Origin: SZUA-320 sp963707875
Lineage (GTDB): Bacteria; Gemmatimonadota; Gemmatimonadetes; Gemmatimonadales; GWC2-71-9
Assembly (NCBI GenBank): GCA_963707875.1
Contig: CAVPRU010000014.1
Coordinates: 186,001 to 250,000, forward strand
Direction: 5' to 3'
DNA length: 64,000 nucleotides
Below are positions 53,152-61,288 of the stretch, piece after piece. The notes under the pieces are model-generated. The model did not search any database and had not been told where the DNA came from. It saw only the letters and a list, made by a program, of their open reading frames with translations. Positions within the stretch are counted from its first letter, which is position 1. Every line of letters begins with the position of its first letter. A program made the translations under genes and the position numbers.

Positions 53152-54110
53152 TCGTAGTCCTCCTGGAGATACTCGCGCAGTCCCTGCTTTTCCTTCATCC
53201 GTTTGATCAGCCGTTCGTTGAACGCCAGGGCGGTGTCGGTTCCCGTCATTCGGAGCAGGTGGGTCATGGCCACGACCTCGGACACCACCGTGATGTTCTT
53301 CCCGGGGTTGAGCGGGACGCTGACCTTGGGAAGCGGAAGCTCCAGAATGGTCGTCTCGTCCTGCACCAGGCCGGTCCGTTCGGCAGCCTGGGCGCTTTCC
53401 CAGTCCTCCAGCTGCACCACGACCTCGATCCGCTTCTGCTGTCGCACCGCTCGAATCCCGAACAGTGCCGTGATGTCGATCAGTCCGACCCCCCGGATTT
53501 CCATGTGGTGGGCTGCCAGTTCGTGGCCCTGCCCGATCAGAACGTTGCCCCGACGGATCACGTGGACCACGTCATCGGCCACCAGCCGATGGCCTCGTTC
53601 GACCAGATCGAGCACGCACTCCGACTTCCCGATCCCGGAGCGGCCCACGAACAGGAGCCCGACCCCGTAGACATCCGCCAGGGAGCCATGCAGGGTGGTG
53701 CGCGGGGCGGACGCCTCCTCGACGATCGGCTTGATCCGCCGGTAGAACTCCGCCGTCTTGAGTCGCGACCGCAGCAGAGGCACCCCCTTGGCCGTGGCCA
53801 GTTCCAGCATGGCGGCGGGGATCGTCTGGCCCTTGGTGACGAAGACCAGGGGAAGCGGGAACTCGAAGAACGCCTTGAGCACCTCCCGTTGCCGGTCCGG
53901 CTCGAGTCCATTGAGAAAGCTGATCTCGGTCTCCCCCAGCACGTGCATCCGGTCAGGCAGAAACCGCGCGGTGTACCCAGCCAGCACCAGCCCGGGACTC
54001 GCCAGGTCCGAGTTGGGCAACGGCCGATCCAGCCCGAGATCGCCGGTGAGGGCCTCCAGTTGGAGCGGGTTGTCCGCCAGGTCAAGCAGGTCGCGCGGGC
54101 GAACGGTCAC
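53148..54110 (-). CDS. hprK: HPr kinase/phosphorylase
   Basis: Phosphorylates and dephosphorylates HPr at Ser46 in response to metabolic state. 320 residues. N-terminal domain 1-130, P-loop FVGRSGIGKSECVLDLVERGH near 154, RLVADDVV near 176, and the signature EIRGVGLIDITALFG near 205-219. Its substrate Ser46 is present in the HPr encoded five genes on. Overlaps hpf by four bases. Confidence 0.96.
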   Translation of the reverse strand: MTVRPRDLLDLADNPLQLEALTGDLGLDRPLPNSDLASPGLVLAGYTARFLPDRMHVLGETEISFLNGLEPDRQREVLKAFFEFPLPLVFVTKGQTIPAAMLELATAKGVPLLRSRLKTAEFYRRIKPIVEEASAPRTTLHGSLADVYGVGLLFVGRSGIGKSECVLDLVERGHRLVADDVVHVIRRGNVLIGQGHELAAHHMEIRGVGLIDITALFGIRAVRQQKRIEVVVQLEDWESAQAAERTGLVQDETTILELPLPKVSVPLNPGKNITVVSEVVAMTHLLRMTGTDTALAFNERLIKRMKEKQGLREYLQEDYE

Positions 54111-54419
54111 GGCTGGCGAGCCCCGGTCCGCCGACGTCTCGGCTTGGCCACCGGCCGTTCCAGTTGCCGGCGGATCTTCCGCTCGGCACGGTCGAGGGCG
54201 GTCCGATGGTCGTCCGCCTCACTGGCAGCCACCAACACGGTGCCGCCGGAAAGCCGGAATCGGACTTCCGTCGTGGCCCTGCCCGGCGGACTCGTCCAGC
54301 ACCACGGTGGCGCCCTGGGCAAACGGCGTGCGTTGCCCGAGTCGGTCCATCACGGTATCGATCCGGTCACGGAGTTCACGGGTGAGGTTGCAGTGGCGGG
54401 CGGTGATGGTAACACGCAT
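54107..54419 (-). CDS. hpf: Ribosome hibernation promoting factor, short form, frameshifted
   Basis: The gene starts at ATG 54419 (TGATG overlap with the glycosyltransferase stop) with MRVTITARHCNLTRELRDRI, then VMDRLGQRT and VVLDESAG, the normal HPF first half. The second half (ATTEVRFRLSGGTVLVAASE, HRTALDRAERKIRRQLE) is in a different frame ending at 54107. Removing one base (or adding two) at the GGGCAGGG at 54278-54286 restores a 103-residue protein, the size of short HPF, which dimerises ribosomes with RMF or alone. Likely a base-calling error; otherwise the gene is dead. Position next to hprK is conserved in many bacteria. Confidence 0.82.
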
Positions 54420-55561
54420 CAGGTCTCCCGGGTCGGTAGGGCGATGGGGTGATGAGTTGCCAGCAGGTCGGTCAGGTGCTGCTCCGTGGCGAGGGCGGTC
54501 CGTTCCCAGCTGTGGGCTTCGGCGTGCTGCCGGGCCTGCCGTCCCAGCCGGCTCACCAGGCCCGGCTGCTCCGCCAGCTCCAGCATCCGTCGCGCCAAGG
54601 CATCGGCATCCCCATGCGGAACCAGGTACCCCGTCACCCCGTCGCGCACCGAATCCCGCAGCCCGGGACTGTTGGACGCCAGCGACGTCGTTCCGCACGC
54701 GCCGGCTTCCAGGATGGTGATTCCCCAGCCCTCCTTGACCGACGGGAACAGGTTGGCCCAGGCGGTCCGCAGCAGGCGGAGCTTGTCCGCCTCTCCCACA
54801 AACCCATGGAACCGAACCGCTTCCCGGACGCCGAGGTTCCCGGCCAGGGCTTCCAGCTCCGCCCGGGCATCGCCACTTCCCGCGATGTCCAGCGAGATGT
54901 CCCGCCGGACCCGATGGGCCAGGGCCAGCGCCCGGATGGCCACGTCGACCCCCTTGTACCGCTTGAGCCGGCCAACGTATAAGAAGGTGGGCCACCGGGC
55001 CCGGTCAAGGCCGGGGAGCGGGGCATACAGCTTGGTATCGACCCCGGGATGGATCACCCGGATCCGGGCCGAGTCGATCCCGCGTTCCACCAGGTCGTCC
55101 CGGGTGCTCTCGCTGATGGCGTGAAACACTGTGGTCCGATAGGCCCACGGGATCGTCCGCTCGGCCAGCCAGACCATCCCCGCCAGCGGCCAGGGCAGCT
55201 CCAGGAAGACGGTCGACCCGAACAGATGGGGGATCATGGTATAGAAGGGGAGGTCGGTGAGGGACGGCAGCGCCAGGGGGAGTTTGTTGACATCCTCCAC
55301 CAGGACGTCAGGCGGTTCCCGCCGGAGAGCCCGCCGGACCGCACTCCGAGCCCGGAGTGCGAATCGGTAGCGGTCGCTGATCCGTTCAATCTCGATCCCC
55401 TGGATCTCGGTTCGAGCCTCACAGCCACGCCAGCCGGAGCAGACCAACCGGACCCGGTGTCCCCGGGCCGCCAGCCGTCCGAAGATCTCGAACAGGTGAA
55501 TCTCGGCTCCCCCGGCCTGGGGATTCTCGACATCCTGCCAATTGACGAGCAGGATGTTCAC
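54419..55561 (-). CDS. GT4-family glycosyltransferase
   Basis: 380 residues, GT-B fold. N-terminal NWQDVENPQAGGAEIHLFEIFGRLA near 6-30 and C-terminal donor motif FPSVKEGWGITILEAGACG near 271-289 with two Glu. FLYVGRLKRYKGVD near 190 is the linker to the nucleotide-binding half. The acceptor is unknown; cell-surface polysaccharide or glycolipid is plausible. It overlaps nusB by four bases. Confidence 0.88.
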   Translation of the reverse strand: MNILLVNWQDVENPQAGGAEIHLFEIFGRLAARGHRVRLVCSGWRGCEARTEIQGIEIERISDRYRFALRARSAVRRALRREPPDVLVEDVNKLPLALPSLTDLPFYTMIPHLFGSTVFLELPWPLAGMVWLAERTIPWAYRTTVFHAISESTRDDLVERGIDSARIRVIHPGVDTKLYAPLPGLDRARWPTFLYVGRLKRYKGVDVAIRALALAHRVRRDISLDIAGSGDARAELEALAGNLGVREAVRFHGFVGEADKLRLLRTAWANLFPSVKEGWGITILEAGACGTTSLASNSPGLRDSVRDGVTGYLVPHGDADALARRMLELAEQPGLVSRLGRQARQHAEAHSWERTALATEQHLTDLLATHHPIALPTRET

Positions 55562-55971
55562 AGGCGGCCCAGCCGTTGCCCTACCCGGTCCAGGACGCCA
55601 TTGACGAAGGGGACCGCCGCCGGTCCCACGAACCGGTGGGTCAGCCAGAGGGACTCGTCAATCGCGGTCCTGGGCGGCACCGAGGTGTCCTGCAGTTCGG
55701 CACATCCAAGCCTGAGGATCATCCGCTCCATGAGGCCGATCCGATCCAGCCGCCAGTGTTCGGCCGCCTCTTGAATCAGTTCGTCGAGGGCGTCCTGGGC
55801 CCCGATCACCCGGGCGCTCAGCGCCTCGGCCTGATCCAGCAGGGTCGGTTCGGGGCCGGTGAGCCGCGCCAATCCGGGGACCAGGTCGGCCAGGGGTGGG
55901 CGTCCGCGCGTCTCCCAGGCGTACAGCAGTTGGAGGGCGCGGGCCCGCCGCTTGGTCTCAGCTCGAAGCAC
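55558..55971 (-). CDS. nusB: Transcription antitermination protein NusB
   Basis: All-helical protein that binds boxA RNA with S10 in rRNA antitermination. 137 residues if started at GTG 55971, giving LRAETKRRARALQLLYAWETRG; DRIGLMERMILRLGCAEL near 76 and PRTAIDESLWLTHRFVGPAAVPFVNGVLDRV complete the family pattern. It overlaps ribH by 14 bases, the common ribH-nusB arrangement. Confidence 0.94.
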   Translation of the reverse strand: MLRAETKRRARALQLLYAWETRGRPPLADLVPGLARLTGPEPTLLDQAEALSARVIGAQDALDELIQEAAEHWRLDRIGLMERMILRLGCAELQDTSVPPRTAIDESLWLTHRFVGPAAVPFVNGVLDRVGQRLGRL

Positions 55972-56437
55972 GTTGCTCTCGTAGCTGTCTGACCAGGTCC
56001 GCGGTGATGAGGGCCGCCTCGGCGGCCTCGTAGCCCTTGTTGCCCCCCGCCCCACCGGCCCGCGCCTCGGCCTGGGCCATGGTGTCGGTCGTAAGCAGCC
56101 CGAACCCGACGGGAAGCGAGTGTGACCGGCTGACATCGGCCAGCATTCGACTGGTCTCTCCCGCCACCAGATCGAAGTGCGGGGTCTCGCCCCGGACCAC
56201 GGCGCCCAGGGCAATCAGGCAGGCGTACCGCCCGGTGCGAGCGCAGGCCTCCGCCGCGATCCCGAGCTCGAAGGCACCGGGCACCCAGCAGACGTCGATC
56301 ATCTCCTGGGCGAGGCCGGCCTCGGCGCAGCACTGCCGCGCGCCATCCAGCAGACGGCGGGTGACCCGCTCGTGATACCGGCTGACCACGATCCCCACCC
56401 GCCCGATCGGCCCGGAGCGACCCAGATATTCAGTCAT
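55958..56437 (-). CDS. ribH: 6,7-dimethyl-8-ribityllumazine synthase
   Basis: Condenses the pyrimidine intermediate with dihydroxybutanone phosphate. 159 residues. VSRYHERVTRRLLDGA near 18-33, CWVPGAFELGIAAEACARTG near 50-69, LGAVVRGETPHFDLVAGETSR near 76-96 with the catalytic His, and GLLTTDTMAQAEARAG near 112. Six bases after ribBA. Confidence 0.96.
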   Translation of the reverse strand: MTEYLGRSGPIGRVGIVVSRYHERVTRRLLDGARQCCAEAGLAQEMIDVCWVPGAFELGIAAEACARTGRYACLIALGAVVRGETPHFDLVAGETSRMLADVSRSHSLPVGFGLLTTDTMAQAEARAGGAGGNKGYEAAEAALITADLVRQLREQRASS

Positions 56438-56443
56438 CCGGCC

Positions 56444-57652
56444 TCAGGGAATCAGATGGCCAAGCTTCTCCCGCTTGGCGTCGAGGTACTCGCGGTTGTC
56501 GCTGGTCACCCGGGCCTGGAGGGGAACCCGTTCCACAATGGTGAGACCATACGCATCGAGCCCCACCACCTTGCGCGGGTTGTTGGTCATCAACCTGATG
56601 GTGGAGAGCCCGAGATCTCTCAGGATCTGCGCGCCGATGCCATACTCCCGAAGGTCGGGTGCGAAACCGAGTTTCTGGTTGGCCACTACCGTGTCCGCCC
56701 CGGCGTCCTGAATGACATAGGCGCGCAGTTTGTTGAGCAGGCCGATTCCACGGCCCTCCTGGTCGAGATAGACGATGACCCCCCGTCCCGCCTCGGCCAC
56801 ACGCTCCATCGCGGCGTGGAGCTGCCCGCCACAGTCACAGCGGACCGAGCCGAAGACGTCCCCGGTCAGGCACTTGGAGTGCATCCGGACCAGCACGTCG
56901 GTGGCCCCCGCCACCTCGCCGTAAACCAGAGCCACGTGTTCGGCGTCATCCACGTCGTTCCGATAGCCGATGATCCGGAACTCCCCCTGGTGGGTCGGGA
57001 GACGCGCCTCCGCCACCCGGTGGACCAGTTGTTCATTCTGGAGGCGGTGGGCGACCAGCTGGGCCACCGTCACGAAGGTCAGGCCGAACCGCTCTGCGAT
57101 CTCCTGCAGCTCCGGGCGCCGTGCCATGCTGCCATCGGGATTGAGGATTTCGCAGATCACCCCGGCCGGGAGCAGCCCAGCCAGCCTGGCCAGGTCCACG
57201 CTGGCCTCGGTCTGACCGACCCGCTGCAGCACCCCGCCGGGCCGCGCTCGGAGCGGGAAGACGTGGCCCGGGCGGCGAAGGTCGGCCGGCACGGTGTCTT
57301 GATGGATGGCCACCTGGATGGTCCGGGCCCGATCGCCGGCCGAAATGCCGGTCGAGACCCCGTACTTTCGCTCGGCGTCGATGCTGATGGTAAAGGCGGT
57401 CCCCAGTTCCTCGGTGTTCCGGTCGGACATCTGAGGCAGGCCGAGTTGATCGCACCGCTCAGGGGTGAGGGTCAGGCAGATGAGTCCGCGACCGTGCAGG
57501 CTCATGAAGTTGATCAGTTCCGGGGTAATCAGCTGAGCCGCGCAAACGAAGTCGCCTTCGTTCTCCCGATTCTCATCGTCCGCGATGATGACGATCTTCC
57601 CGTTGCGCAGGTCCTCGATCGCCTGCTCGATGGTTCCAAACATGGTGGTCAA
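56444..57652 (-). CDS. ribBA: RibBA: DHBP synthase / GTP cyclohydrolase II
   Basis: Two-domain enzyme supplying both riboflavin precursors. 402 residues. RibB part 1-205: ADDENRENEGDFVCAAQLITPE near 24-45, DAERKYGVSTGISAGDRA near 95, HVFPLRARPGGVLQRVGQTEASVDL near 130. RibA part 206-402: zinc Cys in HSKCLTGDVFGSVRCDCGG near 257-275 and DQEGRGIGLLNKL near 295. Both active sites intact. Four bases after ribE. Confidence 0.97.
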   Translation of the reverse strand: MTTMFGTIEQAIEDLRNGKIVIIADDENRENEGDFVCAAQLITPELINFMSLHGRGLICLTLTPERCDQLGLPQMSDRNTEELGTAFTISIDAERKYGVSTGISAGDRARTIQVAIHQDTVPADLRRPGHVFPLRARPGGVLQRVGQTEASVDLARLAGLLPAGVICEILNPDGSMARRPELQEIAERFGLTFVTVAQLVAHRLQNEQLVHRVAEARLPTHQGEFRIIGYRNDVDDAEHVALVYGEVAGATDVLVRMHSKCLTGDVFGSVRCDCGGQLHAAMERVAEAGRGVIVYLDQEGRGIGLLNKLRAYVIQDAGADTVVANQKLGFAPDLREYGIGAQILRDLGLSTIRLMTNNPRKVVGLDAYGLTIVERVPLQARVTSDNREYLDAKREKLGHLIP

Positions 57653-57656
57653 CCCC

Positions 57657-58277
57657 TCAGGACCGCGGCCGGGGAACCCGCCGGAGCCGGGTCCTCGCGC
57701 GGATGAATCGTTGAACGTACTTCCCGATCAGATCCGCCTCGAGATGCACCTGGTCGCCGACCGCCAGCCGGTTCAGCGTGGTGTGCTGCAATGTAAACGG
57801 AATCAGGGAGACCCTGAGTCGGTGTCCCGGGCCCACGGCCAGCACGGTCAGGCTCACCCCGTCGACCGTCACCGACCCCATCGGGACGGAGACCTCGGCG
57901 ACCGCTCGGGGAACCTCCAGGTCCACCAACTGCGCGTCCAGTCGCAGGGTCATCGACCTGACCTTCCCGATCCCATCCGCGTGGCCCTGCACCAGATGCC
58001 CGCCCAGCCGATCCCCTGCCTTCAGGGCCCGCTCGAGATTGACGGGCTGTCCCGCCCGGTAGTCCCGAAACCGGGTCCGGTCGAGCGTGGTGTCCACCAC
58101 ATGGACCCCGAACCAGCCTCGCCCCTTCGATCGAACGGTCAGGCAGACCCCATCGACCGCAATGCTCTCCCCGAGCGTCAGCCCCCGGAACGGAGCCTTG
58201 ATGCTCAAGCTCAGCCCATCGCGCCCACGGTAGATCCGGCGGACCTCGCCGATCGAAGCGATCAGGCCGGTAAACAT
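57657..58277 (-). CDS. ribE: Riboflavin synthase, alpha subunit
   Basis: Makes riboflavin from two lumazines. 206 residues, two related barrels: MFTGLIASIGEV at the start, SIAVDGVCLTV near 38 and VTVDGVSLTVLAVG near 136, and GHLVQGHADGIGKV near 93. Overlaps the ribD end by 16 bases. Confidence 0.96.
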   Translation of the reverse strand: MFTGLIASIGEVRRIYRGRDGLSLSIKAPFRGLTLGESIAVDGVCLTVRSKGRGWFGVHVVDTTLDRTRFRDYRAGQPVNLERALKAGDRLGGHLVQGHADGIGKVRSMTLRLDAQLVDLEVPRAVAEVSVPMGSVTVDGVSLTVLAVGPGHRLRVSLIPFTLQHTTLNRLAVGDQVHLEADLIGKYVQRFIRARTRLRRVPRPRS

Positions 58278-59346
58278 GGTTCCCGATCCAGCACCAGGAG
58301 GGTATCCTCACCCAGGGCGCGTCGTTCCACCACTTGCCAGCGACGGGCCTCCGCGAGTGGCCCCCCGGGCATGCCGGGAAACGCGGGTCGACCGTCGGCT
58401 CCCAGCCAGAGCGGTGCCTGGACCCAGTAGAAACGGTCCACCAGCCCGGCGGTCAGCAGCGCAGTGGCCAGTCTTCCGCCACCCTCCACCAGCAGGGAGC
58501 CGATCCCCCGTGCCCGAAGGCCCTTGAGACCATCGGCCAGGTCGACGGCGGGAAGCACGGTGACACCAGGGGGCGGGTCGGGAATCTGATCTCCGGTGTC
58601 ACCGGTCAGCACCATTATCGCCGATGAGTCGGGGGTCTGGCGGAAAGGGTCATCCGTCCCCCCGATTCGTCCGGAACGGCTGAACACGATCCGGCGGGGG
58701 GGGACCCGCGGCGTGATGGAACCTCGGACGGTGAGGCTGGGGTGGTCGGCCCGGGCGGTCTCCCCCCGACCCCGATGGCGTCGAAGCCAGCGCGCAGCCA
58801 ATGCACGAACGCACGTGCTTGGGGGCCAGAGACCCAGCGCGACTGTCCCTGAGCGTCGGCCAGCCGGCCATCGATCGAGGTGGCCAGCTTTAGGGCCACG
58901 AAGGGCCGGACCGGGTTGGACACCCGGTGAAGGAACGGGGCGTTCTGGTAGCGGGCCTCGGGGGAGTCGACCGTGGCGACCTCGACACCGTGCGCCGCAA
59001 GGAACGCCCCGCCGCCACCGGCCACGGCGTGCGGATCGGGTTGGCCGATGACCACTCGAGTGACTCCGGCCGCAAGAATGGCCTCGGTACACGGGGGCTG
59101 CTTGCCCTGGTGCCGGCACGGCTCCAGACTCACGACGAGGGTCGCCCCACGGGTGGACGCGCCGGCAGCGCCCAACGCGACGGCCTCGGCGTGGGGACCG
59201 CCAAACTCGGCGTGCCAGCCAGCCCCGACCTCCCGCCCTTCCCGCAACACGACCGCCCCCACCAGCGGGTTGGGGTGGACCCGGCCCCATCCGTGCCAGG
59301 CCAGCGTGACGGCCCGCTGCATCGCCTCCTGCTCACCGGTCACCAT
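58262..59346 (-). CDS. ribD: RibD: deaminase/reductase, frameshifted between the two domains
   Basis: From ATG 59346 (TGATG with purM). The deaminase half reads through HPNPLVGAVVLREGREVGAG, zinc site PHAEAVAL and EPCRHQGKQPPCTEAI, and into the reductase as RPFVALKLATSIDGRLAD and GFDAIGVGG. The rest (ETARADHPSLTVRG, RRIVFSRSG, GIGSLLVEGGGRLATALL) is in another frame. One base added to the run of six C at 58762-58767 (plus strand) rejoins them into 361 residues, normal for RibD. An indel in a homopolymer beside a well-conserved protein suggests sequence error. Confidence 0.9.
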
Positions 59347-60368
59347 CAGCGGCACTCCACTCCGGTGGACCCCGCGACGATATCTCCTATGACCCAGGTG
59401 TCCACCTCCGCTGCAGCCGATGCCTCCCTGGCCACCTCCACCTGCTCGGCCGGCAGAGCAGCTACCATCCCGATCCCCAGGTTGAAGACGTCGAGCATTT
59501 CCTCGCCGGAAACCGCGCCTCCGGCCCGGATCAGCCGGAACAGCGCCGGTTCCGGCCAGGCGTCGGTCCGCACTCGGGCCCGGGCGCCTTCGGGAAGTAC
59601 CCGCACCAGGTTGCCGGGAATGCCGCCCCCGGTGATATGGGCCAGTCCGTGCACCACGGACAGCACCGGCTGCAGCGCGGCCTGGTAGGAGCGATGGACC
59701 GCCAGCAGGGCTGCGCCGACAGAGGTGCCCAACTCGGGCACAACCTGGTCGAGCGTGAGGCCCATGACCTCGAACAGCACCCTGCGGGCCAGGGTAAAGC
59801 CATTGGTGTGGAGCCCGGTCGAGGCGTAGCCGAGCAGCACGTCGCCAGGCACGATCCGGTCACCGTGGAGCGCCTGGTCGGCCTCGACGACGCCCAGGAT
59901 GGTCCCGGCCAGGTCGAAGTGGCCGGGCTGGTACAGCCCCGGCATCTGGGCCGTCTCACCTCCGGAAAGCACCATGCGGTGATTGCGGCACCCGCGAGCC
60001 ACCCCCTCCACGATCGCAGCGATCGCCTCCACCGCAAGACCGTTGCCCGCGAGGTAATCCTGGAAGGCGATCGGGGTCGCCCCATGCACCAGAATGTCGT
60101 TGACACTGTGGTTGACGAGATCCTCGCCCACGGTGTCCAGTCGACCCGCTTCCCGGGCCACGATCACCTTGGTCCCGACTCCGTCGGTACTCATGACCAG
60201 CAGCGGTTGCCGAACACCGTCCGGGATCCGCACCATGCCACCAAACGCGCCGATCGCGCCAACCGACAGCGCGGTCCGGGTGCCGGCCGCCAATGCTCCA
60301 ATCCTCGCCTTGGCCGCATCGGCCGTGGCGAGGCTGACGCCGGCGGCGGCGTACTGCGAGCCGCTCAT
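59346..60368 (-). CDS. purM: Phosphoribosylformylglycinamidine cyclo-ligase
   Basis: Closes the imidazole ring to make AIR in purine synthesis. 340 residues. N-terminal YAAAGVSLATADAAKARIG, ATP region VMSTDGVGTKVIVAREAGR near 58-76, NDILVHGATPIAFQDYLA, GGETAQMPGLY near 137 and LAHITGGGIPGNLVRVLPEG near 239. It overlaps the PfkB gene by four bases and ribD by one. Confidence 0.96.
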   Translation of the reverse strand: MSGSQYAAAGVSLATADAAKARIGALAAGTRTALSVGAIGAFGGMVRIPDGVRQPLLVMSTDGVGTKVIVAREAGRLDTVGEDLVNHSVNDILVHGATPIAFQDYLAGNGLAVEAIAAIVEGVARGCRNHRMVLSGGETAQMPGLYQPGHFDLAGTILGVVEADQALHGDRIVPGDVLLGYASTGLHTNGFTLARRVLFEVMGLTLDQVVPELGTSVGAALLAVHRSYQAALQPVLSVVHGLAHITGGGIPGNLVRVLPEGARARVRTDAWPEPALFRLIRAGGAVSGEEMLDVFNLGIGMVAALPAEQVEVAREASAAAEVDTWVIGDIVAGSTGVECR

Positions 60369-61285
60369 TCGATCTCCTCAGCCATCGGCACGTGGGTCAG
60401 ATCCACGAACCGCCGCACCCGGTCGAGCACGTCCGGCAAGCTGACGCCGTCGAACCCCCGGACCCCGAAGCCCGCCACGGCATACGACCCCATCGTGGCG
60501 CCATAGACCATCGCCCGTCGCATCGCGTCAGCCGAGGCCATGCCGGTCCGGGCCAGGTACCCCATGAAGCCGCCGGCGAAGGCATCACCGGCGCCGGTGG
60601 GATCGAACACCTCCTCGAGCGGGAAGGCGGGGGCGTAGAACGTCTTGCCACCCTCCATCAGCATCGCGCCGTACTCACCCTGCTTGATCACCACCCCCCG
60701 GGGGCCGTGCTGGAGCACCCAGCGCGCGGCCCGGTGGATGTTCCAGTCCCCCGACAGCTCTCGGGCTTCGGTGTCGTTGATCATCAGGATGTCGACCTTC
60801 TGGAGCAGCTGGAGCAACTCGTCCCGCTTGCTGTTGATCCAGTAGTTCATCGTGTCGCAGACGATGAGCCGGGGGGCCCTGACCTGTTCGAGAACCCGGA
60901 GCTGCAGTGCCGGGTCGATGTTCCCCAAGAAAACGAACTCGGCGTCCGCGAACGCCTGGGGAATGCTGGGACTGAAGGTGGCGAACACCCCAAGCCGGGT
61001 TTCCAGGGTCTCCCGGCTTTGCAGATCGTAGGAATACTTGCCCTTCCAGCGAAAGCTCTCGCCCTGGGCGTGCTCCACGCCGCTCCAGTCAATCCCTCGC
61101 GGGGCCAGCTCCTCCAACTCATGCACCGGGTAGTCGTTGCCCACCACCCCCACCACCTGGATCGGGTGCAGCAGCGAACCGGCCACGCTGAAGAATATCG
61201 CGGAGCCACCCAGGGCATCGGCGGTTTCTCCGAAGGGGGTATGGATCGAGTCCAGGGCAACGCTGCCGACCACAAGCAGGCTCAT
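60365..61285 (-). CDS. PfkB/ribokinase-family sugar or nucleoside kinase
   Basis: 306 residues. GSVALDSIHTPFG near 7-19 with the family Gly-Gly start (ALGGSAIFFSVAGS), and the ATP/catalytic motif DPTGAGDAFAGGF near 228-240 with the base Asp. MINDTEARELSGD near 167 is the middle signature. Neighbouring purM suggests a purine-linked role, such as nucleoside kinase, but no substrate can be named. Lies four bases upstream of argS. Confidence 0.9.
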   Translation of the reverse strand: MSLLVVGSVALDSIHTPFGETADALGGSAIFFSVAGSLLHPIQVVGVVGNDYPVHELEELAPRGIDWSGVEHAQGESFRWKGKYSYDLQSRETLETRLGVFATFSPSIPQAFADAEFVFLGNIDPALQLRVLEQVRAPRLIVCDTMNYWINSKRDELLQLLQKVDILMINDTEARELSGDWNIHRAARWVLQHGPRGVVIKQGEYGAMLMEGGKTFYAPAFPLEEVFDPTGAGDAFAGGFMGYLARTGMASADAMRRAMVYGATMGSYAVAGFGVRGFDGVSLPDVLDRVRRFVDLTHVPMAEEIE

Positions 61286-61288
61286 GGG

